Assembly (NCBI RefSeq): GCF_000720325.1
Contig: NZ_JOJM01000043.1
Location: 4,259-68,258, forward strand
From: Streptomyces sp. NRRL B-1347
GTDB taxonomy: Bacteria > Actinomycetota > Actinomycetes > Streptomycetales > Streptomycetaceae
Direction: 5' to 3'
DNA length: 64,000 nt
Shown: piece after piece, positions 38,544 through 49,784 of the stretch
How positions within the stretch are numbered: the stretch's first letter is position 1
How the letters are laid out: the number at the start of each line of letters is the position of its first letter
The notes under the pieces: model-generated
Seen by the model: only the letters and a program-made list of their open reading frames with translations
What the model was told of the DNA's origin: nothing
Databases searched by the model: none
Position numbers and translations under genes: made by a program

Positions 38544-38947
38544 GATGGTGCTCCTTGAGGGACTTCTCGGAATGCTTCGAGTTCTACTTCGACCAGGATG
38601 CGCGGGTCGACGAAGCCGGACACGACCACGAGGGTGGTGACCGGGCGCACGGAGTCGAAGAACTCCCGGTGGGCCCGGCCCACCTCGTCGACGTCCCGCG
38701 CATGGGTCAGGTACATGCGGGTGCGGATCACGGAGTCGGCGCCGAGGCCGAACTCCCCCAGCGCCTCGACGGCGCTCGCGAAGGCCGCCTTGGCCTGCTC
38801 GTACGGGTCGCCCTCGCCGTGCAGGACGTCGCCCCGGAAGGACGTCGTCCCGCCGACCACGACCCGGTCGCCCGCCGCGACGGCGCGTGCGAAACCGAAG
38901 GCCTCTTCCCAAGGACTGCCGCTCTGCACGCGCCGTACGCCGGTCAT
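38540..38947 (-). CDS. RidA/YjgF-family protein inside the his operon
   Basis: The 135-residue protein has the RidA (YjgF/YER057c/UK114) fold: [26 protein letters not shown], then [22 protein letters not shown] and the C-terminal [13 protein letters not shown] with the conserved Glu. Classical RidA hydrolyses reactive enamine/imine intermediates from PLP enzymes using an Arg near residue 105. Here PRILVEVE has the arginine in the expected place. It overlaps both priA and hisF by four bases, so it is made with the His enzymes. A housekeeping role against a reactive intermediate of the pathway is inference. Confidence 0.9.
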   Translation of the reverse strand: MTGVRRVQSGSPWEEAFGFARAVAAGDRVVVGGTTSFRGDVLHGEGDPYEQAKAAFASAVEALGEFGLGADSVIRTRMYLTHARDVDEVGRAHREFFDSVRPVTTLVVVSGFVDPRILVEVELEAFREVPQGAPS

Positions 38948-39684
38948 CGGGACACGGCCTCCAGGGCCTCTTCGAGGGTGAACGCCTTCGCGTACAGGGC
39001 CTTGCCGACGATGGAGCCCTCCACGCCCTGCGGCACGAGCTCGGCGATCGCCCGCAGGTCGTCCAGGGAGGAGACGCCGCCGGAGGCGACGACCGGGCGG
39101 TCGGTGACCGCGCAGACGTTGCGCAGGAGCTCCAGGTTCGGGCCCTGGAGCGTGCCGTCCTTGGCGATGTCGGTGACCACGTAGCGGGCGCAGCCCTCGG
39201 CGTCGAGGCGCGCCAGGGTCTCGTACAGGTCGCCGCCGTCGCGGGTCCAGCCGCGGCCGCGCAGCGTGGTGCCGCGCACGTCGAGGCCGACGGCGATCTT
39301 GTCGCCGTGCTCGGCGATGACCTTGGCGACCCACTCGGGGGTCTCCAGGGCGGCGGTGCCGAGGTTCACGCGGGTGCAGCCGGTGGCGAGGGCGGCGGCG
39401 AGGGTGTCGTCGTCGCGGATGCCGCCGGAGAGCTCGACCTTGATGTCCATGGCGCCCGCGACCTCGGCGATCAGGGCGCGGTTGTCGCCGGTGCCGAAGG
39501 CGGCGTCCAGGTCGACCAGGTGCAGCCACTCGGCGCCCGCGCGCTGCCAGGCGAGGGCGGCCTCCAGGGGAGAGCCGTAGGAGGTCTCCGTGCCGGACTC
39601 GCCGTGCACGAGGCGGACGGCCTGGCCGTCGCGGACGTCGACGGCGGGGAGGAGTTCGAGCTTCGGGGCCGTGAGAGGGGCCAT
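38944..39684 (-). CDS. priA: Bifunctional HisA/TrpF isomerase PriA
   Basis: This 246-residue TIM barrel isomerises ProFAR in histidine synthesis. [19 protein letters not shown] holds the catalytic Asp16 and [18 protein letters not shown] the second Asp; the phosphate loops ELSGGIRDD and ASGGVSS are present. In Streptomyces this protein, PriA, also isomerises phosphoribosyl anthranilate, because no separate trpF exists. No trpF is seen in this window, in line with that. ATG at 39684 shares one base with the hisH stop and the gene overlaps ridA by four bases. Confidence 0.96.
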   Translation of the reverse strand: MAPLTAPKLELLPAVDVRDGQAVRLVHGESGTETSYGSPLEAALAWQRAGAEWLHLVDLDAAFGTGDNRALIAEVAGAMDIKVELSGGIRDDDTLAAALATGCTRVNLGTAALETPEWVAKVIAEHGDKIAVGLDVRGTTLRGRGWTRDGGDLYETLARLDAEGCARYVVTDIAKDGTLQGPNLELLRNVCAVTDRPVVASGGVSSLDDLRAIAELVPQGVEGSIVGKALYAKAFTLEEALEAVSR

Positions 39685-40334
39685 CAGAGGGTTCCGATCC
39701 AGTTCTTCAGCAGCTGCGCTCCGGCGTCGCCGGACTTCTCGGGGTGGAACTGCGTGGCCCACAGGGCGCCGTTCTCGACGGCCGCCACGAAGGGCGAGCC
39801 GTGCGTGGCCCAGGTGACCTTGGGGGCGCGCATCACGGGGTTCGCGACCTCCAGGGACCAGTCCTGGACGGCGTAGGAGTGCACGAAGTAGTAGCGCTCG
39901 TCCGCGGTCAGGCCGCGGAACAGCTCGGAGTCCTCGGGGGCCTCGACCGTGTTCCAGCCCATGTGGGGCACGACGTCGGCCTTCAGGGGCTCGACGGTGC
40001 CGGGCCACTCGTCCAGGCCCTCGGTCTCGACGCCGTGCTCGATGCCGTGCGCGAAGAGGATCTGCATGCCGACGCAGATGCCCATGACGGGGCGGCCGCC
40101 GGACAGGCGGCGGCCGACGATCCAGTCGCCGCGCACGGACCGCAGCCCCTGCATGCAGGCGGCGAAGGCGCCCACGCCGGGCACCAGCAGGCCGTCGGCG
40201 TTCATGGCCGTGTCGAAGTCACGGGTGATCTCGACGTCGGCGCCCACGCGGGCCAGGGCGCGCTCGGCGGACCGCACGTTCCCGAAGCCGTAGTCGAGGA
40301 CGACGACCTTCTTGGTGGCTCCTGCGGAGGTCAA
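39684..40334 (-). CDS. hisH: Imidazole glycerol phosphate synthase, glutaminase subunit
   Basis: The 216-residue class I amidotransferase supplies ammonia to HisF. The nucleophile is Cys87 in MGICVGMQ and the His/Glu pair is in TQFHPEKSG near the C-terminus. DYGFGNVRS near the N-terminus is the HisH hallmark. I place the start at TTG 40334, because GGAGGT is six bases upstream and the TTGA then overlaps the preceding small gene by four bases like its neighbours. A GTG at 40340 touches the Shine-Dalgarno and would add two residues. It lies between the small membrane protein gene and priA. Confidence 0.95.
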   Translation of the reverse strand: MTSAGATKKVVVLDYGFGNVRSAERALARVGADVEITRDFDTAMNADGLLVPGVGAFAACMQGLRSVRGDWIVGRRLSGGRPVMGICVGMQILFAHGIEHGVETEGLDEWPGTVEPLKADVVPHMGWNTVEAPEDSELFRGLTADERYYFVHSYAVQDWSLEVANPVMRAPKVTWATHGSPFVAAVENGALWATQFHPEKSGDAGAQLLKNWIGTL

Positions 40335-40495
40335 TTCCACACCTCCAGGCGGACGATGCCCGCGAGCAGGCACATCCCGGCGCCGATGGAGAGCAGCGTG
40401 ATCAGGCTCTTGGACTGCTTCTGCTTGACGAAGGAGTAGACGCCGCCGAGCAGGAAGAGCCCGACGAAGAGCAGCATGGTGGAGATGCCGTTCAT
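40331..40495 (-). CDS. 54-residue membrane protein between hisB and hisH
   Basis: This short ORF begins [18 protein letters not shown], with a first membrane helix at about 5-21, a basic loop VKQKQSKS (22-30) and a second helix at about 31-46 ending RLEVWN. It starts with ATG four bases after the hisB stop, has GGGAG upstream, and its stop overlaps the hisH start, so it is embedded in the coupled his operon. I do not recognise its family. The two-helix hairpin with a charged loop resembles small accessory or toxin-like membrane proteins, but the operon position argues for a role linked to His metabolism. Function unknown. Confidence 0.8.
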   Translation of the reverse strand: MNGISTMLLFVGLFLLGGVYSFVKQKQSKSLITLLSIGAGMCLLAGIVRLEVWN

Positions 40496-40499
40496 GCGG

Positions 40500-43530
<3,031 letters not shown>

Positions 43531-43571
43531 ATGGCCAATTCTCGCAGACGGCCGTGGGCGGCCGGTCGGCC

Positions 43572-43588
43572 GTATCAGTGAGTGATAC
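43572..43588. promoter_or_regulatory. Inverted repeat upstream of hisD
   Basis: GTATCA-GTGAG-TGATAC is a perfect 6-bp inverted repeat with a 5-base spacer, 42 bases before the hisD start. Its position suits a repressor site near the promoter of the his operon. The regulator is not known. Confidence 0.5.
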
Positions 43589-43818
43589 GAGACGGTCCGC
43601 CGCCGGACGGCTGGGCACGCCCCCGGCGGAGCCTCTCGTTCCGAATCCAGCCGGATTCCCGGAAGACGCCGTTCACCACTAGCGTTCGGGCAGTCACGGA
43701 ACGGGCATGAACAGGTGTACGAGACACGGACGCGCCCCAAAAGAGGCGCGGGGCCGCGTCGGCCCGTCGCGGCAGCACCAACGACACGCTCAAGGCACCC
43801 GCAGGGAGGACGTCACAA

Positions 43819-45393
43819 GTGGTCGACGACACCGGCATCGGGGACCCGCCGGACGGGCTGACCGCCTCGGAGATCGGGATGTGGCAGGCGTTCCGCAACG
43901 GCACGGTGTACGACCTGAGGGCGGGCAACGCCACCGTCGACGACCCGCACGGCGCCCACCCCTGGGGCGCCGAGCGCAGCGTGCGGGCCCGCATCGTGGC
44001 CTGGCTGCTGCTCGACGGGCCGCCCGCGCTCGCGGGCCGGGTCTCGTCCCTGAAGCTCACCGGCGTGCGGATCACCGACGTCCTGGACCTGGCGGGCGGC
44101 ACGGTGGTGCCGTACACGGAGCTGAAGGGCTGCCGCTTCGAGAAGGAGGTCCTCCTCCCCGAGGCCCGCTTCACCACGCTGCGCATGGTCGACTGCTCCA
44201 TCCCGCGCCTGGAGGCCGCCCGGCTGCACACCGAGGGCGATCTGCATCTGCCGCGCTGCCGGATCCACAACGGCATGCGCCTGACCGACGCCCACATCGG
44301 CACCGACCTGCTGCTCAACCAGGCCGTCGTCTACCGCGACCGGCGCACCCGCTCGCTGATGGGCGACGGCATGACCGTCGGCCAGGACCTCCAGGCGGAG
44401 ATGCTGGAGTCGCACGGCGAGCTGCGCCTGCGCGGCGCGAAGATCGGCGTCAGCCTGAGCCTGCGCGGCAGCCTCCTGGCCAATCCGTACGGCCGCTACG
44501 CCCTGAACGCCCCGCAGCTGACCGTCGAGCGCACCCTGTACCTGACCCCCGCGGGCGTCGGCAATCCGCCGCAGACCAGCGGCACGACGCCCGCGCGCGG
44601 GACCCGCGTCCAGCGCTTCAGCTGCGCGGGCGGCATCCGGCTCGACGACGGGCGCTTCGGCGACGCGGTGGATTTTGGCCAGGCCCGCTTCACGCTGCAG
44701 GACGGCCAGGAGGTGTCCCTGCGCCGGGTGCAGACGCCCGAGCTGCGCTTCCTCGGCGAGGCCCCGCAGCGCGGCAAGGTCGTCCTGTCCGGCGCCCGCG
44801 TCGTCAACCTGATGGACCGGGCCACGAGCTGGCCGGGCCCCGGCGCCCTCCAGATGGGCGGTTTCACGTACGAGAACCTGATCCCCCAGGGCGCCTTCCC
44901 GCTGTCGCAGCGCCTGCGGTGGGTGGCCGCGGCCACCGCCGAGTACAACCCCGAGCCGTACGAGAAGCTCGCCGCCGTCCTGCGCAACGGCGGGGAGGAC
45001 GCCGACGCCCGCGAGGTCCTGCTCGCCAAGCAGCGCCGCCGCCGCGAGACCCTGCCGCTCGCGGCCAAGCTCTGGGGGTACGCGCAGGACTGGACGGTGG
45101 CCTACGGCTACCGCCCCGGCCGGGCCGCGCTGTGGATGGCGATCCTGTGGGCGGCGAGCGCGATCGCCTTCTCCCGCGCCGACCACCCGCCCCTCAAGGA
45201 GGGCGAGCACCCGGACTGGAACCCGTCCCTGTTCGCCCTCGACCTGCTCCTGCCCGTCATCAACCTGGGCCAGGACACCTACTGGCAACTGCGCGGCGGC
45301 TGGCAGTGGCTGGCGGCGGCCCTGATCCTGATGGGCTGGGTCCTGGCAACAACGGTCGCGGCAGGCGCGACCCGCCTGCTCCGCAGGAACTGA
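43819..45393 (+). CDS. Membrane-anchored protein with beta-helix-like repeats
   Basis: The 524-residue protein has an N-terminal helical region (about 1-60), then about 320 residues of short strand-like repeats (for example [34 protein letters not shown]) that resemble a pentapeptide-type beta-helix. A charged segment near 395-420 follows, then two C-terminal membrane helices (about 443-460 and 495-515). Homologues in Streptomyces carry the name membrane-associated oxidoreductase, for which I see no cofactor motif. GTG at 43819 has GGGAGG nine bases upstream. It stands divergent from hisD and has no obvious partner; function unknown. Confidence 0.8.
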   Translation: MVDDTGIGDPPDGLTASEIGMWQAFRNGTVYDLRAGNATVDDPHGAHPWGAERSVRARIVAWLLLDGPPALAGRVSSLKLTGVRITDVLDLAGGTVVPYTELKGCRFEKEVLLPEARFTTLRMVDCSIPRLEAARLHTEGDLHLPRCRIHNGMRLTDAHIGTDLLLNQAVVYRDRRTRSLMGDGMTVGQDLQAEMLESHGELRLRGAKIGVSLSLRGSLLANPYGRYALNAPQLTVERTLYLTPAGVGNPPQTSGTTPARGTRVQRFSCAGGIRLDDGRFGDAVDFGQARFTLQDGQEVSLRRVQTPELRFLGEAPQRGKVVLSGARVVNLMDRATSWPGPGALQMGGFTYENLIPQGAFPLSQRLRWVAAATAEYNPEPYEKLAAVLRNGGEDADAREVLLAKQRRRRETLPLAAKLWGYAQDWTVAYGYRPGRAALWMAILWAASAIAFSRADHPPLKEGEHPDWNPSLFALDLLLPVINLGQDTYWQLRGGWQWLAAALILMGWVLATTVAAGATRLLRRN

Positions 45394-45445
45394 CGGGCTT
45401 CATCGCCGCTCCGCGGCTCGTCCTCGGCCTGCACCGAGATCTTTG

Positions 45446-45554
45446 AGCCCGTCCGGCGTTTGAGGACGAGGCGCGGAGCGCCGATTGACGGGGGTCCAAG
45501 GGGGCGGAGCCCCCTTGTTCGGGAAGGGGCGGGTCCGGGGCGCCCCGCGAGGGC
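45446..45554. repeat. Dispersed GC-rich intergenic repeat
   Basis: The order is GCCCGTCCGGCGTTTGAGGA, GGGGGCGGAGCCCCC (hairpin), GGGAAGGGGCGGG, GGGGCGCCCCGCGAGGG. This is the best intergenic copy of a family also present at 32390, 48108 and, inside an ORF, at 24117. It fills much of the 271-base gap between two plus-strand genes. Confidence 0.75.
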
Positions 45555-45664
45555 CCCGGATTCGCGGCCGAACCGTTATGCGACCCCGCACAACCAAGCC
45601 CCCGCCCCACCCGTCAACAGCAACGACCGCACCAGAACGTCCAGGCGCCAGAGGGGGACCGCTC

Positions 45665-46681
45665 ATGCCGCTGCTGCGCGCCCTCATCCGCACCGCCCGC
45701 ATGGTCCGCCACACCCCCCAGCTGGCCGACGGCCTGCCCGCCGCCGACGAGGTGCTGCTCGACGTGCCGGACGACCGCCTGGGCCCGGCCCTCGTGGCCG
45801 CGGGCCGCGGCGACCACGGCCCGGCCGCCAAGCTGCTCGCCACCACCCGCGAGGCCGCCGAGTGGGAGAACCGCGACCGGTACGCCACCCGCCTCGCCGC
45901 CTTCGCCCGCTCCCGGCCCGAGTGGTTCGACGACTGGCTGACCGTCGCCCCGCACGACCCGGACGCGCTGCTGCTCAAGGCCGAGCTCGCGGTCGTGCGC
46001 GGCTGGGAGTCGCCCGCGCGCGCCGAACTCCTCCGCGAGGTCAGCCCGCTGCTCACAGCCGCGGCCGAGGCCGACCCGCGCGACCCGGTGCCCTGGCGCG
46101 TGGCCCTCGACCACGCCCGCGGCACCCACGCCTCGCACTCCGACTTCGAGCAGCTGTGGGGCCAGGCCGTGCGCCGCTCCTCGTACCACTACGGCTGCCA
46201 CGCCTCGGCGCTGATGTACCTGTCCGCGGACTGGTACGGCTCGCACACCGAGTGCTTCGACTTCGCGGAGCGCGCGGCCGCGGACGCGCTGCCCGGGTCG
46301 CTGATACAGGCCCTCCCGGTGCGCGCCGCGTTCGCGTACCTCGCGGGCGGCGGCGGACGGCTGCCGCGCGAGCGCCTGGACCGGGCCGCCGACCTGGCCG
46401 TCGCGCTCTCGGCCTCCTACGCGCCCGCCGACCCGTGGCCGGCCGAGGTGCGCAACCTCCTGACGTACGTCCTCATCCGCCTGGAGCGCTGGCAGGACGC
46501 CCTCGACCAGTTCCGTCTGATCGGCCCGTACGCGACCTCGTTCCCCTGGGACCGCGTCTCCGACGACCCGCTCGGGCAGTTCCTGGAGCTGCGCGACGGC
46601 GTCCGCATCGAGGTGGCCGCGCGCACCCCGCTGCGGACCCGGCGCGGGCGCGAGGAGGGCAAGGTCACCGACGGCCGTTAG
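45665..46681 (+). CDS. Hypothetical helical protein (TPR-like)
   Basis: This 338-residue protein is not one I recognise. It is Ala/Leu/Arg-rich, has no signal peptide, and looks like a stack of helical pairs (for example DNRDxY-type EWENRDRYATRLAAFARSRPEWFDDWL, given here as EWENRDRYATRLA then RPEWFDDWL), suggesting a TPR-like scaffold. Three cysteines occur in SYHYGCHAS and TECFDF. ATG at 45665 is preceded by GAGGGGG. It ends 11 bases before the LON-domain gene, with which it may be cotranscribed. Function unknown. Confidence 0.75.
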   Translation: MPLLRALIRTARMVRHTPQLADGLPAADEVLLDVPDDRLGPALVAAGRGDHGPAAKLLATTREAAEWENRDRYATRLAAFARSRPEWFDDWLTVAPHDPDALLLKAELAVVRGWESPARAELLREVSPLLTAAAEADPRDPVPWRVALDHARGTHASHSDFEQLWGQAVRRSSYHYGCHASALMYLSADWYGSHTECFDFAERAAADALPGSLIQALPVRAAFAYLAGGGGRLPRERLDRAADLAVALSASYAPADPWPAEVRNLLTYVLIRLERWQDALDQFRLIGPYATSFPWDRVSDDPLGQFLELRDGVRIEVAARTPLRTRRGREEGKVTDGR

Positions 46682-46684
46682 GCT
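46679..46684 (+). promoter_or_regulatory. Candidate -10 of the LON-domain gene overlapping a stop codon
   Basis: TAGGCT includes the TAG stop of the upstream gene and ends eight bases before the GTG start of the LON-domain gene, which lacks a Shine-Dalgarno. Confidence 0.4.
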
Positions 46685-46692
46685 TTCGGCTC

Positions 46693-47433
46693 GTGACGAC
46701 CGTCCGGCTCCCCCTGTTCCCACTCAACTCGGTGCTGTTCCCGGGGCTCGTGCTGCCCCTGAACGTCTTCGAGGAGCGATATCGCGCCATGATGCGCGAC
46801 CTGCTCAAGTCTCCCGACGAGGAGCAGCGGCAGTTCGCCGTCGTGGCGATCCGCGACGGCAGCGAGGTCGCGCCGAGCGCGCCCGGCCTCCCCGACCAGA
46901 CGACCCGGCCCGAGCAGGGCCCGGCAGCGGGCTTCGGCGACGACCCGATGCGGGCCTTCCACGAGGTGGGCTGCGTCGCGGACGCGGCGACCATCCGCGA
47001 GCGCGAGGACGGCGGCTTCGAGGTGCTCGCCACCGGCACCACCCGGATGCGGCTGCGCTCGGTGGACGCCTCCGGCGCGTATCTGACGGCGGAGCTCGAA
47101 CCGCTCGCGGAGGAGCCGGGCGACGAGGCGGGAGCCCTCGCCGAGGGCGTGCTCAGGGCCTTCCGCTCCTACCAGAAGCGCCTCGCGGGCGCCCGGGAGC
47201 GGTCCCTGTCGACGGGCACGGAGCTGCCGGACGACCCGTCGGTCGTGTCGTACCTGGTCGCGGCGGCCGCGGTCCTGGACACGCCCACGAAGCAGCGCCT
47301 CCTGGAGGCCGCCGACACGGCGTCGCGGCTGCGCGACGAGCTGACCCTGCTGCGCAGCGAGACGGCGATCATCCGCAATCTGCCGTCGCTGCCGGCGACG
47401 GACCTGACGCGCGGCACGACGAGCCTCAACTGA
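46693..47433 (+). CDS. LON substrate-binding-domain protein
   Basis: The 246-residue protein matches the N-terminal (LAN) domain of Lon protease without the ATPase or protease parts. The typical start LPLFPLNSVLFPGLVLPLNVFEERYR is given as LPLFPLNSVLFPG then LPLNVFEERYR. The middle has VGCVADAATIRER and the helical C-terminus runs from about residue 130. Such stand-alone proteins are thought to bind substrates or act in protein quality control. GTG at 46693 lies 11 bases after the previous stop. Cysteine content is low and no membrane segment is seen. Confidence 0.9.
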   Translation: MTTVRLPLFPLNSVLFPGLVLPLNVFEERYRAMMRDLLKSPDEEQRQFAVVAIRDGSEVAPSAPGLPDQTTRPEQGPAAGFGDDPMRAFHEVGCVADAATIREREDGGFEVLATGTTRMRLRSVDASGAYLTAELEPLAEEPGDEAGALAEGVLRAFRSYQKRLAGARERSLSTGTELPDDPSVVSYLVAAAAVLDTPTKQRLLEAADTASRLRDELTLLRSETAIIRNLPSLPATDLTRGTTSLN

Positions 47434-47479
47434 CACATCCCGAGACGTGACCCGATACGCATCCCGACGGGCAGGCGAA

Positions 47480-47980
47480 GTGGCGAAGAAGCAGAAGAAG
47501 TCGCAGACGGGCGGCACCCCGGCGACGGTGGCCCTCACGGGTGCGGGCGTCGCCTTCACCCTCCACGCGTACGACCACGACCCGTCCCACCCCTCGTACG
47601 GCGACGAGGCCGCTGAGGCGATGGGCGTGTCCCCCGACCGCGTCTTCAAGACCCTGGTCGCCGAGGTCGACGGCGAGCTGACGGTGGCCGTCGTGCCGGT
47701 CGCGGGCTCGCTCGACCTCAAGGCCCTGGCGGCGGCGGTCTCCGGCAAGCGCGCGGTGATGGCGGACCCGGCGGCGGCGGAGCGCACCACGGGGTACGTG
47801 CGCGGCGGCATCTCCCCCCTGGGCCAGCGCAAGAAGCTCCGCACGGTCCTGGACGACTCGGCGTCGTCCCACGCCACGATCTGCGTCTCGGCGGGCCGCC
47901 GGGGCCTGGAGGTGGAGCTCTCCCCCGCCGACCTGACCGCCCTCACCTCGGCGACGCTGGCACCGATCGGGCGTGATTGA
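47480..47980 (+). CDS. ybaK: Cys-tRNA(Pro)/Cys-tRNA(Cys) deacylase YbaK
   Basis: The 166-residue protein is a YbaK/EbsC trans-editing enzyme that hydrolyses mis-acylated Cys-tRNA(Pro). The family core is present: PDRVFKTLVAEVDGELTVAVVP with the catalytic Lys in FKTL, VSGKRAVMADP, and the GYVRGGISPLGQRKKL loop. I chose GTG at 47480 (MAKKQKKSQ), as a lysine-rich start is common in this family; GTG at 47447 would add 11 residues without support. It is third in a plus-strand row with the helical and LON-domain genes. Confidence 0.93.
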   Translation: MAKKQKKSQTGGTPATVALTGAGVAFTLHAYDHDPSHPSYGDEAAEAMGVSPDRVFKTLVAEVDGELTVAVVPVAGSLDLKALAAAVSGKRAVMADPAAAERTTGYVRGGISPLGQRKKLRTVLDDSASSHATICVSAGRRGLEVELSPADLTALTSATLAPIGRD

Positions 47981-48107
47981 CCCCTCGACGCCCTCGCGAT
48001 CCTCGACTAGGACCACACCCATGTCGAAGAAAACGAGAAAGCGGAAGTGGCGGGTCAGGAAATCCAGGTCGAACCACGGCCGCCGCCCGGCCTGAGCCGG
48101 AGAATTT

Positions 48108-48193
48108 CAGCCCCTCCGGCGATTGAGGAGCGGGGGTCTGGGGGCGGAGCCTCCAGGATCGGGAAGGGGCGGGCCAGGGGCGCGCCGCGAGGC
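48108..48193. repeat. Dispersed GC-rich intergenic repeat
   Basis: CAGCCCCTCCGGCGATTGAG, GGGGGCGGAGCCTCC and GGGAAGGGGCGGGCCAGGGG occur in the same order as in the copy at 45446-45554. It lies between two convergent genes (ybaK and the polytopic protein) and may act as a terminator. Confidence 0.7.
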
Positions 48194-48850
48194 TCAGGCC
48201 TGCTCCTGCCCCGCCCCGTAGGAAGAGAACGGCTCCGGATCCCGGGGCCCGAACAGCGCCGTGAGCACGAGGTGCACGATCATCGCGGCGACGGGCCAGG
48301 CGAGCAGCACCCCCTTGGCGTTCAGCTCCATCGGCGCGTCGAAGACGACACCGCGGCCGACGGACTTGGCATGCGCCACCACATCCGTGTCGGGCCCGAG
48401 CCACACGCCCACCTTCCAGGCGAGCACCGCGCCGAGGAGCGCTCCGGCGGCGAGCCCGACGACCAGCGGGATGCCGCCCCTGCGCCGGACGAGGAAGACG
48501 ACGAGCGCGCTGAGGAAGCCGAACGCGAGCCCCAGCAGGGTGAACGTTCCGTCGACCCCGATGGCCTGCTCCCCCTCGGTGTCCTTGAGGTAGACCGCCT
48601 GCTTGTCGGCGATCAGCGGCACCCGGGGCGCCAGCCACAGCCACAGCAGCCCGAGCAGCACGCCGCTCACCGCCACCGCGGCCGCGACCACCGCGGCCTG
48701 CCCGATCTCACGCTTCATCCCGGGCTCGCCCTCCTCGTGCCAGGTGTCGGCCCCGGATCCCGGCGCGTGCGCGGACGTCTGCGGCGCCTGCCAGGGATCG
48801 TGCTCGGGCTCGTGCTGCGGCGGTTGGGAGGGTGTCAGCGGTGCGGTCAC
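48194..48850 (-). CDS. Polytopic membrane protein (possibly DUF2567-like)
   Basis: The 218-residue protein has a Pro/Gln/Glu-rich cytoplasmic N-terminus of about 45 residues and four membrane helices: about 50-72, 100-118, 125-145 and 185-205. The first helix segment AVSGVLLGLLWLWLAPRVPLIA resembles the actinobacterial DUF2567 family; this is recognition from memory. No enzymatic motif is visible. GTG at 48850 was chosen; GTG at 48856 would add two residues. It is just downstream of the ABC exporter genes but separated by 66 bases, so cotranscription is uncertain. Confidence 0.72.
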   Translation of the reverse strand: MTAPLTPSQPPQHEPEHDPWQAPQTSAHAPGSGADTWHEEGEPGMKREIGQAAVVAAAVAVSGVLLGLLWLWLAPRVPLIADKQAVYLKDTEGEQAIGVDGTFTLLGLAFGFLSALVVFLVRRRGGIPLVVGLAAGALLGAVLAWKVGVWLGPDTDVVAHAKSVGRGVVFDAPMELNAKGVLLAWPVAAMIVHLVLTALFGPRDPEPFSSYGAGQEQA

Positions 48851-48916
48851 GCACACATGGTGCCAGCTCTGCCTGAGAACCGCAGAACCGCGCCACCGGA
48901 CGGACGCGGGACCCAG

Positions 48917-49738
48917 TCAGCGCACGGCCGCGCGCCGGTAGGCCCACGTGGCGACGGTGAGCGAGACCACGCCGACCACCGCGCAGACCCCGAGGTCGAG
49001 CAGCACGACGCCCCAGTCGGGGTCGCCGCGGAAGGTCCGGGCGAGCGCCTCGACGCCGTACGTGGACGGCAGCAGGTCGCGCGCGTACTGGAGGAGGCCA
49101 GGCATCCGCTCGGCCGGGAGCACGCCGAGCAGGAGCGCCGCCGACATGCCCATCTGGCCGAGCAGCGTGGCCAGTTCCGGCCGGGGCGCGAGCAGTCCGA
49201 GGGCGGCGCCGAGCCCGGCGAGCGCGGCACCGGCGAGCGGGATCACCGCGGCGAGCACCCACAGATGGGTCAGCGGCAGGCCGAAGAGCCCGCAGCCGAC
49301 GACCGCCGTGACGATGGTGCCGGGCACCGTGAAGGAGGCGTAGGCGGCGGCCGCGCCGAGCACCACGGCGGCGGGCGGCACGGGCAGCGTGGCGTAGTGG
49401 TCGAGCCCGCCGTCGCCGCGCAGCTGGCCGAAGTACTGGGCGAGCAGGTTCAGCGCGACGAAGGCCACGACGAGGACGGACGAGCCGGCCACGACCGCGT
49501 GGGCCTCGCTGCCGCCGTCCACGACCCCGCGCATCAGGATCATGATGCCGACCGACTGGAAGGTGGCGACGAAGAGCAGCGGGATGCGCGCGACCCGGGC
49601 CCGCGACAGCTGCGCGCGGTAGACCGCGGCGAGCGCGGGAAGCATCCGGGCCCGCGGGCCCAGCGGCGCCGCCACGTCCACCGCCGCCGCGCGGTCGTCC
49701 TCGGCCCGGATCACGGCCTCCAGGGGAACGGCACTCAA
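48917..49738 (-). CDS. ABC-2 type transporter permease
   Basis: The 273-residue protein has six membrane helices in the ABC-2 arrangement; conserved features are the long loop LNLLAQYFGQLRGDGGLDHYATLP and the helix pair around SFTVPGTIVTAVVGCGLFGLP. It forms the membrane part of an exporter with the ATPase encoded upstream. The start is TTG at 49738, with GGAAGG seven bases upstream; a longer TTG start at 49765 is possible but unsupported. The gap to the ATPase gene is 46 bases. The exported compound is unknown. Confidence 0.87.
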   Translation of the reverse strand: MSAVPLEAVIRAEDDRAAAVDVAAPLGPRARMLPALAAVYRAQLSRARVARIPLLFVATFQSVGIMILMRGVVDGGSEAHAVVAGSSVLVVAFVALNLLAQYFGQLRGDGGLDHYATLPVPPAAVVLGAAAAYASFTVPGTIVTAVVGCGLFGLPLTHLWVLAAVIPLAGAALAGLGAALGLLAPRPELATLLGQMGMSAALLLGVLPAERMPGLLQYARDLLPSTYGVEALARTFRGDPDWGVVLLDLGVCAVVGVVSLTVATWAYRRAAVR

Positions 49739-49784
49739 CGGACAACCTTCCTGCAGACGTCCCAACGCTTCACGGCTCGGTCCC

